Source of the DNA: Mycolicibacterium lutetiense
Lineage (GTDB): Bacteria; Actinomycetota; Actinomycetes; Mycobacteriales; Mycobacteriaceae
Length of the DNA: 64,000 bases
Direction: 5' to 3'
NCBI RefSeq assembly: GCF_017876775.1
Contig: NZ_JAGIOP010000002.1
Coordinates: forward strand, 1,054,001-1,118,000
The translations under genes and the position numbers were made by a program. This document shows positions 35,333 to 44,107 of this stretch, one piece after another; the stretch's first letter is position 1; each line of letters opens with the position of its first letter. Under the pieces are notes generated by a model that saw only the letters and a program-made list of their open reading frames with translations, was not told the origin of the DNA and searched no databases.

Positions 35333-35637
35333 AGGAGTCCGTCGGCCTCTTTCGAAATCGTTCAACTGTTTTCGCGGCGTCACGGTGGCGATACGCCACG
35401 GGCCCTGGTTACGGCTACGGCCGTCGATCGAAGCGGCCGGAAGTGCCCCCAGGGATAGACCCTGCGACGGGGTTCCGACAGCCACTACCGAAGACCGCCC
35501 GACCAGGCGGGCCCGATATGACTCGCAGGAACAGCGCCCACAGTTCGCGGGTGCCGCACCTGTGTTCAGCGCAGACTTCTGCCGCTGAACGCCCTCATGC
35601 TACACGGCAGCAACGGCCCGACAGCCATCCGTGCCAG
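35333..35637 (-). other. Intergenic region / probable pnp leader
   Basis: 305 bp between lppU and pnp with no gene. It is likely the promoter and long leader of pnp. A small hairpin GCCCG/CGGGC is seen at 35497-35512 and several GC-rich repeats occur. PNPase mRNA leaders are autoregulated in other bacteria; here that is only a possibility. No riboswitch was recognised. Confidence 0.5.
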
Positions 35638-36138
35638 CTAGGACACGTCCTCCACACATACGGTGAACTGGCGTTCCGAGTAGGCGTAGCCCACTCCGCT
35701 GACGCACTGATCGACGTTCGACACTCCGCGAAGAACCTCGGTGGCCCGTTGCCGGTGCGGCGCAGACGAATCCGCGCAGTCCACCCGATACGGGTCTTTG
35801 TCGTTCTCCGGATCGATGCTCATGCAACCGCCGGTGATCCAGTCGATGTCCAGACAGAGGGTCTGAGTCTCCTCGCTGAATGCACTGCGCACCGAGTAGT
35901 AGGTGTCGACGTCGACCGGGCACTGGTCAGAGTCGGTAAGCACCGAGATCACTTTGTAGTTCGACGCGTTGCTGCCGCACTCCGCCCGGTTGGCGTCCGG
36001 GCGCTCGTACGTACCGCTCATCTTCAGGCAGTCCCCTGCCTTCATGTCCGCGGCCGCAGCGGATGCGCATGCGGTCAATCCGCCGATGAAAAGTATCGCG
36101 GCTGCCCCCAAAGAGGCAGCCGCGGAAAGTTTTGGCAC
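35638..36138 (-). CDS. lppU: Lipoprotein LppU-like
   Basis: 166 residues. The signal peptide ends with the lipobox LTAC (Cys near 24). The mature part is rich in cysteines (GDCLKMSG, AECGSN, DQCPVD, TLCLDIDW, GCMSID, VDCADS, DQCVSG, VCVEDV), suggesting several disulfides. Position between pnp and rpsO matches LppU in M. tuberculosis. It starts 10 bp after the rpsO stop, so is co-transcribed with it. Function unknown. Confidence 0.85.
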   Translation of the reverse strand: MPKLSAAASLGAAAILFIGGLTACASAAAADMKAGDCLKMSGTYERPDANRAECGSNASNYKVISVLTDSDQCPVDVDTYYSVRSAFSEETQTLCLDIDWITGGCMSIDPENDKDPYRVDCADSSAPHRQRATEVLRGVSNVDQCVSGVGYAYSERQFTVCVEDVS

Positions 36139-36148
36139 CGACGCCGCG

Positions 36149-36418
36149 TCAGCGACGCAGCCCGAGGCGCTCGATCAGCGAGCGGTAGCGCGCCACGTCA
36201 ACCTGGGCGACGTACTTCAGCAACCGGCGACGACGGCCGACCAGCAGCAGCAGACCGCGCCGCGAGTGGTGGTCGTGCTTGTGCTGCTTGAGGTGCTCGG
36301 TCAGATCCGAGATCCGCTTGGTCAGCATGGCGACCTGAGCCTCCGGCGAACCGGTGTCGGTCTCGTGCAGACCGTAGCTGGCCAGGATTTCTTTTTTCTG
36401 CTCGGTAGAAAGCGCCAC
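36149..36418 (-). CDS. rpsO: 30S ribosomal protein S15
   Basis: 89 residues, the usual length. S15 binds 16S rRNA early in small-subunit assembly. The sequence contains [35 protein letters not shown] and [13 protein letters not shown], all characteristic. The GTG start is preceded by GGAGT. A -10 (TAGACT) upstream implies an 80-nt leader. Confidence 0.98.
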   Translation of the reverse strand: MALSTEQKKEILASYGLHETDTGSPEAQVAMLTKRISDLTEHLKQHKHDHHSRRGLLLLVGRRRRLLKYVAQVDVARYRSLIERLGLRR

Positions 36419-36502
36419 GAAGTAACTCCATCATTTTCAGTCCCGCGAACATATTCTCGGCACAGCCACCGCGGACTGCAGCATGCACCGGATCGGGGCA
36501 AA

Positions 36503-36508
36503 GTCTAT
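36503..36508 (-). promoter_or_regulatory. Candidate rpsO promoter -10 element
   Basis: On the minus strand GATAGACT appears just after the ribF stop; TAGACT (36508-36503) fits TANNNT. Transcripts starting near 36495 would carry a leader of about 77 nt before rpsO. The leader could bind S15, as in other bacteria, but no conserved structure was identified. Confidence 0.35.
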
Positions 36509-36514
36509 CAGTCG

Positions 36515-37501
36515 CTAGTGCGCAGCCAGAATCGCGCGGGCCCGGTCGGTATCGGCCTCCATGGCCACCACCAGATCCTTCACCGAATCGAACTTCTCCT
36601 GCCCGCGGATCCGGGAGACGAAATCGACTGCGACGTGCTGCCCGTACAGGTCGGCATTGGTGTCGAGCACGAATGCCTCGACGGTGCGGGTGCGCCCGGA
36701 GAAGGTCGGGTTGGTGCCCACCGACACGGCAGCCTGATACCGCTCGCCCGGCGTCACGGTGCCCATCATCGGGCCGTGGCCCAGCACGGTGAACCAGGCG
36801 GCATAGACCCCGTCGGCGGGAATCGCCGAGTACATCGGCGGCGCCACGTTGGCGGTCGGGAAGCCCAGCACCCGGCCCCGCCCTTCGCCGCGCACCACCA
36901 CGCCCTCGACGCGGTGCGGTCGGCCCAGTGCTTCTGCCGCCGCCACCACGTCACCGGCGTCGACGCAGGACCGGATGTAGGTCGAGGAGAAGGTGACGCG
37001 CTCGTCCCGATGCTCTGCATCGAGCGATTCGGTGACCAGCGACATGCTCTCGACCGCGAAACCGAAACGTTCCCCGGCCGTGCGGAGCATCGCGACGTTG
37101 CCTGCCGCCTTCTTGCCGAAGGTGAAGTTCTCGCCCACCACGACCTCGACCACATGCAGGTCTTCCACCAGCAACTCGTGGATGTAGCGCTCAGGGGTGA
37201 GCTTCATGAAGTCCGAGGTGAACGGCATGACCAGAAAGACGTCGACACCGAGCTCCTCGACGAGCTCGGCACGACGGGTCAGCGTCGTCAACTGCGCCGG
37301 GTGACTCCCCGGAAACACCACTTCCATCGGATGGGGGTCGAAGGTCATGAGCACCACCGGCACCCCGCGTGATCGGCCTGCCTTGACGGCATGGCTGATC
37401 AACTCCGCGTGTCCACGGTGAACACCATCGAACACCCCGATGGTGACTACACACCTGCCCCAGTCCGTGGGGATCTCGTCCTGCCCACGCCAGCGCTGCA
37501 C
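36515..37501 (-). CDS. ribF: Bifunctional riboflavin kinase/FAD synthetase
   Basis: 328 residues. It makes FMN and then FAD from riboflavin. The N-terminal FAD synthetase has TIGVFDGVHRGHAELI and FTSDFMKLTPERYI. The C-terminal kinase has RVLGFPTANV and DGVYAAWF. This gene lies between sirR (divergent) and rpsO as in M. tuberculosis (Rv2786c). Confidence 0.97.
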   Translation of the reverse strand: MQRWRGQDEIPTDWGRCVVTIGVFDGVHRGHAELISHAVKAGRSRGVPVVLMTFDPHPMEVVFPGSHPAQLTTLTRRAELVEELGVDVFLVMPFTSDFMKLTPERYIHELLVEDLHVVEVVVGENFTFGKKAAGNVAMLRTAGERFGFAVESMSLVTESLDAEHRDERVTFSSTYIRSCVDAGDVVAAAEALGRPHRVEGVVVRGEGRGRVLGFPTANVAPPMYSAIPADGVYAAWFTVLGHGPMMGTVTPGERYQAAVSVGTNPTFSGRTRTVEAFVLDTNADLYGQHVAVDFVSRIRGQEKFDSVKDLVVAMEADTDRARAILAAH

Positions 37502-37567
37502 GCGATCAGCCTACGACCCGAACGCCACGCGGTCTGCTTTAGATCCCCCGATCAGGTGATGATTGCC

Positions 37568-37573
37568 TAAACT
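37568..37573 (+). promoter_or_regulatory. sirR -10 element, probably leaderless transcript
   Basis: TAAACT (37568-37573, TANNNT) lies 8 nt before the GTG start. That places transcription initiation at or very close to the start codon. TTGCCTAAAC overlapping this element is half of a DtxR-type operator-like sequence, so self-control by the metal-regulator product is possible. Confidence 0.45.
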
Positions 37574-37581
37574 TTCCTACT

Positions 37582-38319
37582 GTGAGTCCAGACGGTAACC
37601 ATCAAGACCTCTCCACGGTTGCGCAGGACTATCTGAAAGTCATCTGGACAGCCCAGGAGTGGTCTCGCGAGAAGGTCAGCACAAAACTGCTGGCCGAGCG
37701 GATCGGTGTGTCTGCATCCACGGCCTCGGAATCCATCCGCAAACTCGCCGACCAGGGCCTGGTCGACCACGAGAAGTACGGCGCGGTGACGCTGACCGAC
37801 GCGGGCCGGCGCGCGGCGCTGGCGATGGTCCGCCGGCACCGGCTGATGGAGACCTTCCTGGTGCAGGAGCTGGGCTACAGCTGGGACGAGGTGCACGACG
37901 AGGCCGAGATCCTCGAACATGCGGTGTCGGACCGGATGCTCGACCGGATCGACGCCAAGCTGGGCCACCCCACCCGCGATCCGCACGGCGATCCGATCCC
38001 GGCCGCCGACGGCCAGGTGCCCACCCCACCGGCCCGCCAGCTGTCGGACTGTCAGGACGGCGACGCCGGCACGGTGGCCCGCATCTCGGATGCCGATCCG
38101 GAGATGTTGCGCTATTTCGACCGTGTCGGCATCAGCCTGGATTCCCGGGTCCGGGTGCTCGCGCGACGTGATTTCGCCGGCGTGATCTCGGTATCCATAG
38201 AAAGCCCGGTGAATCCGGCCTCTCCCTCGGCCGGCGATCCCTCGACCGGGGACGACGCCGGCATCCAGGTCGAGCTGGGCAATCCGGCCGCCGAGGCGAT
38301 CTGGGTCGTCGCGAGCTGA
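37582..38319 (+). CDS. sirR: DtxR-family metal-dependent regulator (SirR/MntR-like)
   Basis: 245 residues. The winged-helix region (AQDYLKVIWTAQEWSREKVSTK ... ASTASESIRKL) and the dimerisation/metal domain (MVRRHRLMETFLVQELGYSW, DEAEILEHAVSDRMLDRID) identify a DtxR regulator. The C-terminal region reads as an FeoA-like SH3 domain (ARISDADPEMLRYFDRVGIS) but ends early. The family senses Mn2+ or Fe2+; the location matches Rv2788. Metal specificity is not determinable by eye. Confidence 0.93.
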   Translation: MSPDGNHQDLSTVAQDYLKVIWTAQEWSREKVSTKLLAERIGVSASTASESIRKLADQGLVDHEKYGAVTLTDAGRRAALAMVRRHRLMETFLVQELGYSWDEVHDEAEILEHAVSDRMLDRIDAKLGHPTRDPHGDPIPAADGQVPTPPARQLSDCQDGDAGTVARISDADPEMLRYFDRVGISLDSRVRVLARRDFAGVISVSIESPVNPASPSAGDPSTGDDAGIQVELGNPAAEAIWVVAS

Positions 38320-38339
38320 CGACACGCCGGAGGGGATCA

Positions 38340-38368
38340 CGGCGATTTTTACCCGTGCGCAATCGCCG
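38340..38368. promoter_or_regulatory. Inverted repeat CGGCGATT-13-AATCGCCG before ssuD-like gene
   Basis: Arms 38340-38347 and 38361-38368 are perfectly complementary and lie 24 bp before the LLM monooxygenase start. It could be an operator for sulfur-source control or the sirR terminator. Confidence 0.4.
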
Positions 38369-38392
38369 ATTCGGTACCAGCATGTCCTGTTC

Positions 38393-39571
38393 GTGACTGT
38401 CTCTCTGCACTGGTTCCTACCCACCTACGGCGACAGCCGGCTCATCGTCGGCGGTGGCCACGGCACGCCCGCCGGTTCTGCCGGTGGCGACCGTGAAGCC
38501 TCGATCGACTATCTGGCGTCGATCGTCCGCTCGGCCGAGCGGTTCGGGTTCACCGGTGCGCTCATTCCGACCGGGGCCTGGTGCGAGGACGCGTTCATCA
38601 CCGCAGCGCTGCTGGCCCGCGAGACCACCTCGCTGGCGTTCCTGGTGGCGTTCCGTCCGGGGCTGGTGAGCCCGACGCTGTCGACGCTGTCGGCGCAGAT
38701 GGCCGCGACGTTCGCGCGGCACGCGCCGGGCCGGATCCTGCTCAACGTCGTCGTCGGCGGCGAAGCGCACGAACAGCGGGCCTTCGGCGACCACCTGGAC
38801 AAGGACGCCCGGTATGCGCGTTGCGACGAGTTCCTCGACGTGGTCCGCCGACTGTGGGCCGGCGAGACCGTGACCCACAAGGGCGAGTACATCGACGTCG
38901 AAGAAGCGTCCCTGGCCCTGCCCCCGACCCCGGTGCCACCGCTGTACTTCGGCGGCAGCTCGCAGGCGGCCGGCCCGGTGGCCGCACGGCACTCCGATGT
39001 CTACCTGACCTGGGGCGAGCCGCCCGCGGCGGTACGAGAGAAGATCGAATGGATCCGCGCGCTCGGCGAGGAGCAGGGACGCAAGCTGCGCTTCGGCATC
39101 CGCCTGCACACCATTTCGCGGGACACCTCCGAGGAGGCGTGGGCGCAGGCCGACCGCCTGGTCGCCGCGCTGGACGAGGAGACGGTCGCCGCGGCGCAGG
39201 CCGGGCTGTCCCGCAGCCAGTCCGAAGGCCAGAAACGCATGCGAGCCTTGCACGAGGCCAACCGTCTGAACGGCACCTGGAGTGACGCCCGCAGCCTGGA
39301 GATCGCCCCGAACCTGTGGTCGGGCGTCGGATTGGTGCGCGGCGGTGCCGGCACCGCTCTGGTGGGCAGCCACACCGAGGTGGCCGACCGGATCGCCGAG
39401 TACGCCGAGATCGGCATCGACGAGTTCATCTTCTCCGGCTATCCGCACCTGGAGGAGCTGTTCTGGTTCGGCGAGGGGGTGGTGCCGATCCTGCGCGAAC
39501 GCGGTCTGTTCGGTGGCGGCGACCAGGCCGCCACCCCGACCTCGATACCGTTCGTCGGTACGCCGCGATGA
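38393..39571 (+). CDS. LLM-class FMN-dependent monooxygenase, SsuD-like
   Basis: 392 residues. The (beta/alpha)8 luciferase-like fold is recognisable: SLHWFLPTYGDSR, GFTGALIPTGAWCEDAF, RILLNVVVGGEAHEQRAFGDH, RYARCDEFL and LWAGETVTHKGEYI. It resembles alkanesulfonate monooxygenase (SsuD), which releases sulfite from sulfonates using FMNH2. It overlaps the SfnB-like gene by 4 bp (ATGA). The pair suggests organosulfur scavenging. No flavin reductase gene is nearby. Confidence 0.9.
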   Translation: MTVSLHWFLPTYGDSRLIVGGGHGTPAGSAGGDREASIDYLASIVRSAERFGFTGALIPTGAWCEDAFITAALLARETTSLAFLVAFRPGLVSPTLSTLSAQMAATFARHAPGRILLNVVVGGEAHEQRAFGDHLDKDARYARCDEFLDVVRRLWAGETVTHKGEYIDVEEASLALPPTPVPPLYFGGSSQAAGPVAARHSDVYLTWGEPPAAVREKIEWIRALGEEQGRKLRFGIRLHTISRDTSEEAWAQADRLVAALDEETVAAAQAGLSRSQSEGQKRMRALHEANRLNGTWSDARSLEIAPNLWSGVGLVRGGAGTALVGSHTEVADRIAEYAEIGIDEFIFSGYPHLEELFWFGEGVVPILRERGLFGGGDQAATPTSIPFVGTPR

Positions 39572-40785
39572 CCGATCTGGCCGGTGCCACCCGCATCTCG
39601 TCGACGGAAGCGGCGCTGGCCGCCGCGGCGCAGCTGTCGAGATCGTTCGCCGAGGGGGCCGGTGCCCGCGACGCGCACCGGATCCTGCCGCACGAGCAGG
39701 TGCAAACGCTCAAGGAATCCGGCCTGCTGGCACTGACCGTGCCCGCCGAGCACGGCGGGCTCGACGTACCCGTCGCCGTCCTCGCCGAGGTGTTCCGCCT
39801 GCTGGCGCACGGTGATCCGTCCATCGGCCAGATCCCGCACTCGCATTTCACGTTCCTGGAGGCGCTGCGCCTGCAGGGCACACCTGCGCAGCAGGCGTAC
39901 TTCTACGGCCTGGTGCTGGATGGGGCGTTGTTCGCCAATGCCCAATCCGAACGGGGTCCGCATCCCGTCGACGTGGACACCACGACGCTCACCGCCTCGG
40001 GCCCGGGCTATCTACTCGACGGCCGCAAGTACTACTCGACCGGAGCGTTGTTCGCCGACTGGCTGATCGTGCGGGCGTCGCACTCCGATGGTTCGGGCCA
40101 GGTGCCGACGGCCGCCACGCCCAAGGCCATCGCCTTCGTTCCACACGATGCCCATGGGCTCGAGGTTGTCGACGACTGGGATGGCATGGGCCAGCGGACC
40201 ACGGCCTCTGGCACCGTCACGCTCGATGCCGTCGAGGTGCCCGCGGAGCACGTCGTCGAGTTCAGCCCGATCTTCACGCGGCCCACGGTCTACGGGGCGC
40301 GGGCTCAGCTGCTGCACGCGGCCCTGGACGTGGGCATCGCGACAGCCGCACTGGAGGAAGGGGTGCGTCAGGCGGCCAACGCCCGTCCGCATTTCGAGGC
40401 GTCGGTGTCCAGCGCCGTCGAGGACCCGACCCTCGTACAGGTCGCCGGTGAGCTGGCGGTGACGGTGCGGGGCGCTCAGGCGTTGCTCGCCGAGGCGGGC
40501 CGGCAGGTCGACGCGGCCCGTGCCGATCTCACCGAGGACAGCGCGGCGGCGGCCTCGATCGCGGTGGCGATCGCGAAGGTGGCCGCCGCCCGGTCTGCGG
40601 TGGAGACCGGCAGCGCACTGTTCGAATTCGGCGGCACCCGCAGCGCCTCGGCTTCGGGCAACCTGTCGAGGTACTGGCGTGACGCGCGCACCCACACGCT
40701 GCACGACGCCACGCGGTGGAAGATACGGCATATCGGCAACTACACCCTTTTGGGCACGAAACCGCCTCGCCACGGACAGCTTTGA
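39568..40785 (+). CDS. Acyl-CoA dehydrogenase-like flavoprotein, SfnB family
   Basis: 405 residues from ATG 39568 (overlapping the previous stop). It is the flavin monooxygenase type of the acyl-CoA dehydrogenase fold: HGGLDVPVAVLAEVFRLLAHGD, DPSIGQIPHSHFTFLEALRLQG, LDGRKYYSTGALFADWLIV and GTRSASASGNLSRYWRDARTHTLHD. SfnB proteins are used in sulfone/sulfonate use with SsuD-like partners. Substrate uncertain, role supported by the operon. Confidence 0.88.
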   Translation: MTDLAGATRISSTEAALAAAAQLSRSFAEGAGARDAHRILPHEQVQTLKESGLLALTVPAEHGGLDVPVAVLAEVFRLLAHGDPSIGQIPHSHFTFLEALRLQGTPAQQAYFYGLVLDGALFANAQSERGPHPVDVDTTTLTASGPGYLLDGRKYYSTGALFADWLIVRASHSDGSGQVPTAATPKAIAFVPHDAHGLEVVDDWDGMGQRTTASGTVTLDAVEVPAEHVVEFSPIFTRPTVYGARAQLLHAALDVGIATAALEEGVRQAANARPHFEASVSSAVEDPTLVQVAGELAVTVRGAQALLAEAGRQVDAARADLTEDSAAAASIAVAIAKVAAARSAVETGSALFEFGGTRSASASGNLSRYWRDARTHTLHDATRWKIRHIGNYTLLGTKPPRHGQL

Positions 40786-40803
40786 GTCAAGGCGGCTACG
40801 CGG

Positions 40804-41691
40804 CTATAAGGTGGCCGGGCGCAACACCACGACGTTCTTGGTGCGAGACGAGCCGTCCTGCAGCAGGGCGATGACGCGACCGTCGGGTGCGGTGGCGGCG
40901 TAGATCCCGTCGATCCCGGCCGGAGCCAACGCCCGGCCGTGCCGGGTGTCCTCGGTTTCCGCGTCGCTCAGATCGCGGCGCGGAAACCCGACCAGGCAGG
41001 CCTCGTCGAGCGTGTAGCTCAACCGCGCATCCTCGGCGAGGGCGTCCAGCGTGCGGGCCTCGTCGAGGCCGTACCGGCCGACCTTGGTGCGGCGCAAGGC
41101 CGTCAGGTGCCCACCCACGCCCAGCGCCACACCCACGTCGCGGGCCAGGGCCCGGATATACGTGCCCGAGGAACAGTCCACATCGACGTCCACGTCGACG
41201 AATTCGTCCACCCGACGGACGGCCAGAACGTCGAACCGGCCGATGCGCACGGGCCGGGCGGCCAGCTCGACGGTCTGCCCTTCGCGGGCCAGCTTGTAGG
41301 CGCGCTGGCCGGCGACCTTGATGGCGCTCACGGACGAGGGCACCTGCTCGATGTCCCCGCGCAGCGCCGCGACGGCGGACTCTATCTGCTCATCGGTCAC
41401 GTGCGCAGCCGAGACCGACTGCAGCACTTCACCTTCGGCGTCCTCGGTGGTGGTGGTCTGACCGAGCCGGATGGTCGCGGCATACGACTTGTCGGTGGTG
41501 GTGAGCAGGCCGAGGATCTTGGTGGCGCGTTCGATCCCGATCACCAGCACCCCGGTCGCCATCGGATCGAGGGTGCCGGCATGGCCGACCTTGCGGGTGC
41601 CGAACAACCGCCGGCACCGCCCCACCACGTCATGGCTGGTCATCCCGGCCGGTTTGTCGACGATCACCAGGCCGGGTTCTGGGCTGCTCAC
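40804..41691 (-). CDS. truB: tRNA pseudouridine-55 synthase
   Basis: 295 residues. It isomerises U55 in the T-loop of tRNAs. Conserved [20 protein letters not shown] and the catalytic Asp in [16 protein letters not shown] are visible, as are [12 protein letters not shown] and [19 protein letters not shown] 41691 overlaps the pptT stop as GTGA, so the two are co-translated, as in M. tuberculosis. Confidence 0.96.
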   Translation of the reverse strand: MSSPEPGLVIVDKPAGMTSHDVVGRCRRLFGTRKVGHAGTLDPMATGVLVIGIERATKILGLLTTTDKSYAATIRLGQTTTTEDAEGEVLQSVSAAHVTDEQIESAVAALRGDIEQVPSSVSAIKVAGQRAYKLAREGQTVELAARPVRIGRFDVLAVRRVDEFVDVDVDVDCSSGTYIRALARDVGVALGVGGHLTALRRTKVGRYGLDEARTLDALAEDARLSYTLDEACLVGFPRRDLSDAETEDTRHGRALAPAGIDGIYAATAPDGRVIALLQDGSSRTKNVVVLRPATL

Positions 41692-42362
41692 AGCACGATC
41701 GCCGTCAACGTGACGCCGTCGCGCACCGACCAGCGGCCGTCCAGTGCGGTCAGCGGCGGCCCGTGTTCGGCGGCCGGGTCGATGAGGATCTGGGATCGGA
41801 AGGTTCCGGCCGTGCCCGACCCGTCCACCCCGAAGGTGATGTGGGCATCCTCGAAACCGAGCCAGCGGTGCGTCAGCGGATACCAGGCCTTGTAGGTGGC
41901 CTCCTTGGCGCAGAACAGGATTCGGTCCCAGTGCAGTCCGTCGGGCAGTCCGCCGAGTTCGGAACGCTCCAGGGGCAGCGAGATGGCGCCCAGCACGCCG
42001 TCGGGCAGTACATCGTGCGGTTCGGCGTCGATGCCGACCGATCGCACCCCACCCACGCGGCCGACCACGGCGCCACGAAAGCCCTGACAGTGCGTCAGGC
42101 TGCCGACGATCCCGTCGGGCCAGCACGGCTCGCCCATGTCCCCCTTGAGGATCGGCACCGGGCCCACCCCCAGTTCGCCCAACGCCTGGCGGGCGCAGTA
42201 GCGCACCGTGGTGAACTCGTTGCGCCGCTTGGCCACTGCGCGTGCCACCAGTGCGGCCTCCTCGGGCAGCGCCGTCAGGTCCGGCGGGTCGTCGTACAAC
42301 TCGGCCGCGGCGAGTTTGTCCGGCATGTCGGGCAGCACCTGCCCCAGCAACGTGCCGCTCAT
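41688..42362 (-). CDS. pptT: 4'-phosphopantetheinyl transferase PptT
   Basis: 224 residues. It activates acyl- and peptidyl-carrier proteins (mycolic acid, mycobactin and polyketide synthases) by attaching phosphopantetheine from CoA, and is essential in M. tuberculosis. Sfp-type motifs [10 protein letters not shown] and [15 protein letters not shown] are intact, with [14 protein letters not shown]. The start ATG 42362 overlaps the phosphoesterase stop. Confidence 0.95.
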   Translation of the reverse strand: MSGTLLGQVLPDMPDKLAAAELYDDPPDLTALPEEAALVARAVAKRRNEFTTVRYCARQALGELGVGPVPILKGDMGEPCWPDGIVGSLTHCQGFRGAVVGRVGGVRSVGIDAEPHDVLPDGVLGAISLPLERSELGGLPDGLHWDRILFCAKEATYKAWYPLTHRWLGFEDAHITFGVDGSGTAGTFRSQILIDPAAEHGPPLTALDGRWSVRDGVTLTAIVL

Positions 42363-43318
42363 GCGCGCCGCGCCTTGATTCGCTCCTGCATCTGCTGGGC
42401 GTGGGCGCGCATCTCGTCCGTGATCTGGAAATGTCCGCCGAACTCGTTGAGATACCCGGGCGTGTAATTGGGGTCGGGCAGGATCTGGCGCAGCCAACGG
42501 AAGGGCTTGCGGCGGCGCCACTCCCGCGGATAGCCGACCGACACCTCTTCGAAGCGCACGTCGTCGTACCAGGTGGTCCGCGGAATATGGAGGTGGCCGT
42601 ACACCGAGCAGATCGCGTTGTAGCGCGTGTGCCAGTCCTTGGTGGCCGTCGTACCGCACCACAGCGAGAACTCCGGGTAGAACATCGCATCGCAGGGTTC
42701 GCGGACCAACGGAAAGTGGTTGACCTGAACCGTCGGGGTCATCCAGTCCAGGTCTTCGAGTCGCTTGCGGGTGGCCGCCACCCGGTCACGACACCAGGCG
42801 TCGCGCGTCGCATAGGGCTCACTGGACAACAGGAACTCATCGGAGCCGACGATGTTGCGGTCCCGGGCGATGGCCAACCCCTCGGCCTTGTTCGAGGCCC
42901 CCTCGGGCAGGAACGTGTAGTCGTAGAGCAGGAACATCGGCACGATCGTCGCCGGACCGCCCTGTTCGGTCCACACCGGGAACGGATGCTCGGGGGTGAT
43001 GACGCCCATCTGGTCGCACATGTCGACCAGATAGTCGTAACGGGACCGGCCGAAGATCTGCATCGGGTCCTTGTTCGTGGTCCACAGTTCGTGGTTACCC
43101 GGAACCCAGATGACCTTCGCGAACCGCTTGCGCAGCAGGTCCAGCGCCCATCGGATCTCATCGGTGCGCTCCCCGACATCACCGGCGACGATCAGCCAAT
43201 CGTCCGGCGAAGCCGGGTACAGCGACTCGGTCACCGGCTTGTTCCCGTTGTGCCCGGTATGCAGATCGCTGATCGCCCACAGCACCGGTTGCCGGTCCCT
43301 TGACTCGTGATCAATCAT
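42359..43318 (-). CDS. Calcineurin-like metallophosphoesterase
   Basis: 319 residues. Metal-binding motifs appear in order: [39 protein letters not shown] and YGHLHIPRT. It is coupled to pptT by a 4-bp overlap and is the Rv2795c orthologue by position. That protein was reported as a phosphopantetheinyl hydrolase that reverses PptT action, which would fit this tight coupling (from memory). The start is ATG 43318, or GTG 43321 next to it. Confidence 0.93.
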   Translation of the reverse strand: MIDHESRDRQPVLWAISDLHTGHNGNKPVTESLYPASPDDWLIVAGDVGERTDEIRWALDLLRKRFAKVIWVPGNHELWTTNKDPMQIFGRSRYDYLVDMCDQMGVITPEHPFPVWTEQGGPATIVPMFLLYDYTFLPEGASNKAEGLAIARDRNIVGSDEFLLSSEPYATRDAWCRDRVAATRKRLEDLDWMTPTVQVNHFPLVREPCDAMFYPEFSLWCGTTATKDWHTRYNAICSVYGHLHIPRTTWYDDVRFEEVSVGYPREWRRRKPFRWLRQILPDPNYTPGYLNEFGGHFQITDEMRAHAQQMQERIKARRA

Positions 43319-43373
43319 CACAGTTGCACCACCACAACGGACCAGCCTAACCGGGCGGCGCGACCGCGCGCCG

Positions 43374-43404
43374 TTGACAACTAGAACAGGTTCTCGTTTA
43401 TGGT
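43374..43404. promoter_or_regulatory. Promoter of the DUF3558 gene with a KstR-like site
   Basis: TTGACA at 43374-43379 and TATGGT at 43399-43404 (19-bp spacer) form a promoter. Between them TAGAACAGGTTCTC (43382-43395) holds the perfect AGAAC/GTTCT inverted repeat and matches the KstR consensus tnnAACnnGTTnnA except for the last base. KstR represses sterol and lipid genes in mycobacteria; here the binding is a prediction. Confidence 0.5.
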
Positions 43405-43478
43405 CGAGTCCGTTGCGCCGGACCGCTACACTCCCCGCAAGTCGGGAACGTTTAGCCACCAAACTACGAGGGAGTGTG

Positions 43479-44075
43479 ATGGCCGCCAAGATGCGCCTAC
43501 TTTCGGCTTCGACAGGGCTGGTTGCGGCGCTGGTTGCAGCGGTGATCGTGGTGTGGCCGTCAGGCCCGATCCAGGGTGTCGGGGCAGGTCCGCTCAACGT
43601 CGACGTCACGGATCTCCCGATGACCAACGTGTCCACGACGATCAAGTGGCCGATCGTCGACACCACCGATCCCTCACCGTTCGATCCGTGCAATGACATC
43701 CCGTTCGATGCGATCCAGCGGATCGGCCTGGCCTTCACCCCGCCGGAGCCCGAGGACAGCCTGCGCTGCCACTACGACGCCGGCGACTACCAGATGGCCG
43801 TCGAGGCGTTCGTCTGGCGGACCTACGAGCAGACCATCCCGGCCGATGCGGTCGAGCTGAACATCGACGGTCACCGGGCCGCCCAGTACTGGATCATGAA
43901 GCCCACCGACTGGAACGACCGGTGGTGGGTCACCTGCATGATCGCGTTCAAGACCAGCTACGGCCTCATCCAGCAGTCGCTGTTCTACTCGCCGGTCCAC
44001 TCCCCGTCCCGGCCCGACTGCCTGGCGGTCAACTTGCAGCGCGCCCACGAATTGGCGCCGTACTACAAGTTCTGA
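43479..44075 (+). CDS. Secreted DUF3558-type protein
   Basis: 198 residues. A signal peptide or N-terminal anchor (LLSASTGLVAALVAAVIVVW) is followed by a mycobacterial DUF3558-like domain: PSPFDPCNDIPFDAIQRIGL, DSLRCHYDAGDYQMAVEAFVW and NDRWWVTCMIAFKTSYG, with paired cysteines. No clear lipobox. ATG 43479 has GAGGGAG 4 nt upstream. Export and a cell-envelope role are inferred. Confidence 0.8.
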   Translation: MAAKMRLLSASTGLVAALVAAVIVVWPSGPIQGVGAGPLNVDVTDLPMTNVSTTIKWPIVDTTDPSPFDPCNDIPFDAIQRIGLAFTPPEPEDSLRCHYDAGDYQMAVEAFVWRTYEQTIPADAVELNIDGHRAAQYWIMKPTDWNDRWWVTCMIAFKTSYGLIQQSLFYSPVHSPSRPDCLAVNLQRAHELAPYYKF

Positions 44076-44107
44076 GCCACACCCGACCGATCCGTAGCCT
44101 GGTCAGC

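Noticed and set aside
33050..35458. Plus-strand open frame of ~800 codons opposite pnp
   Set aside because: pnp on the other strand matches GpsI end to end; the plus-strand frame is a codon-bias shadow.
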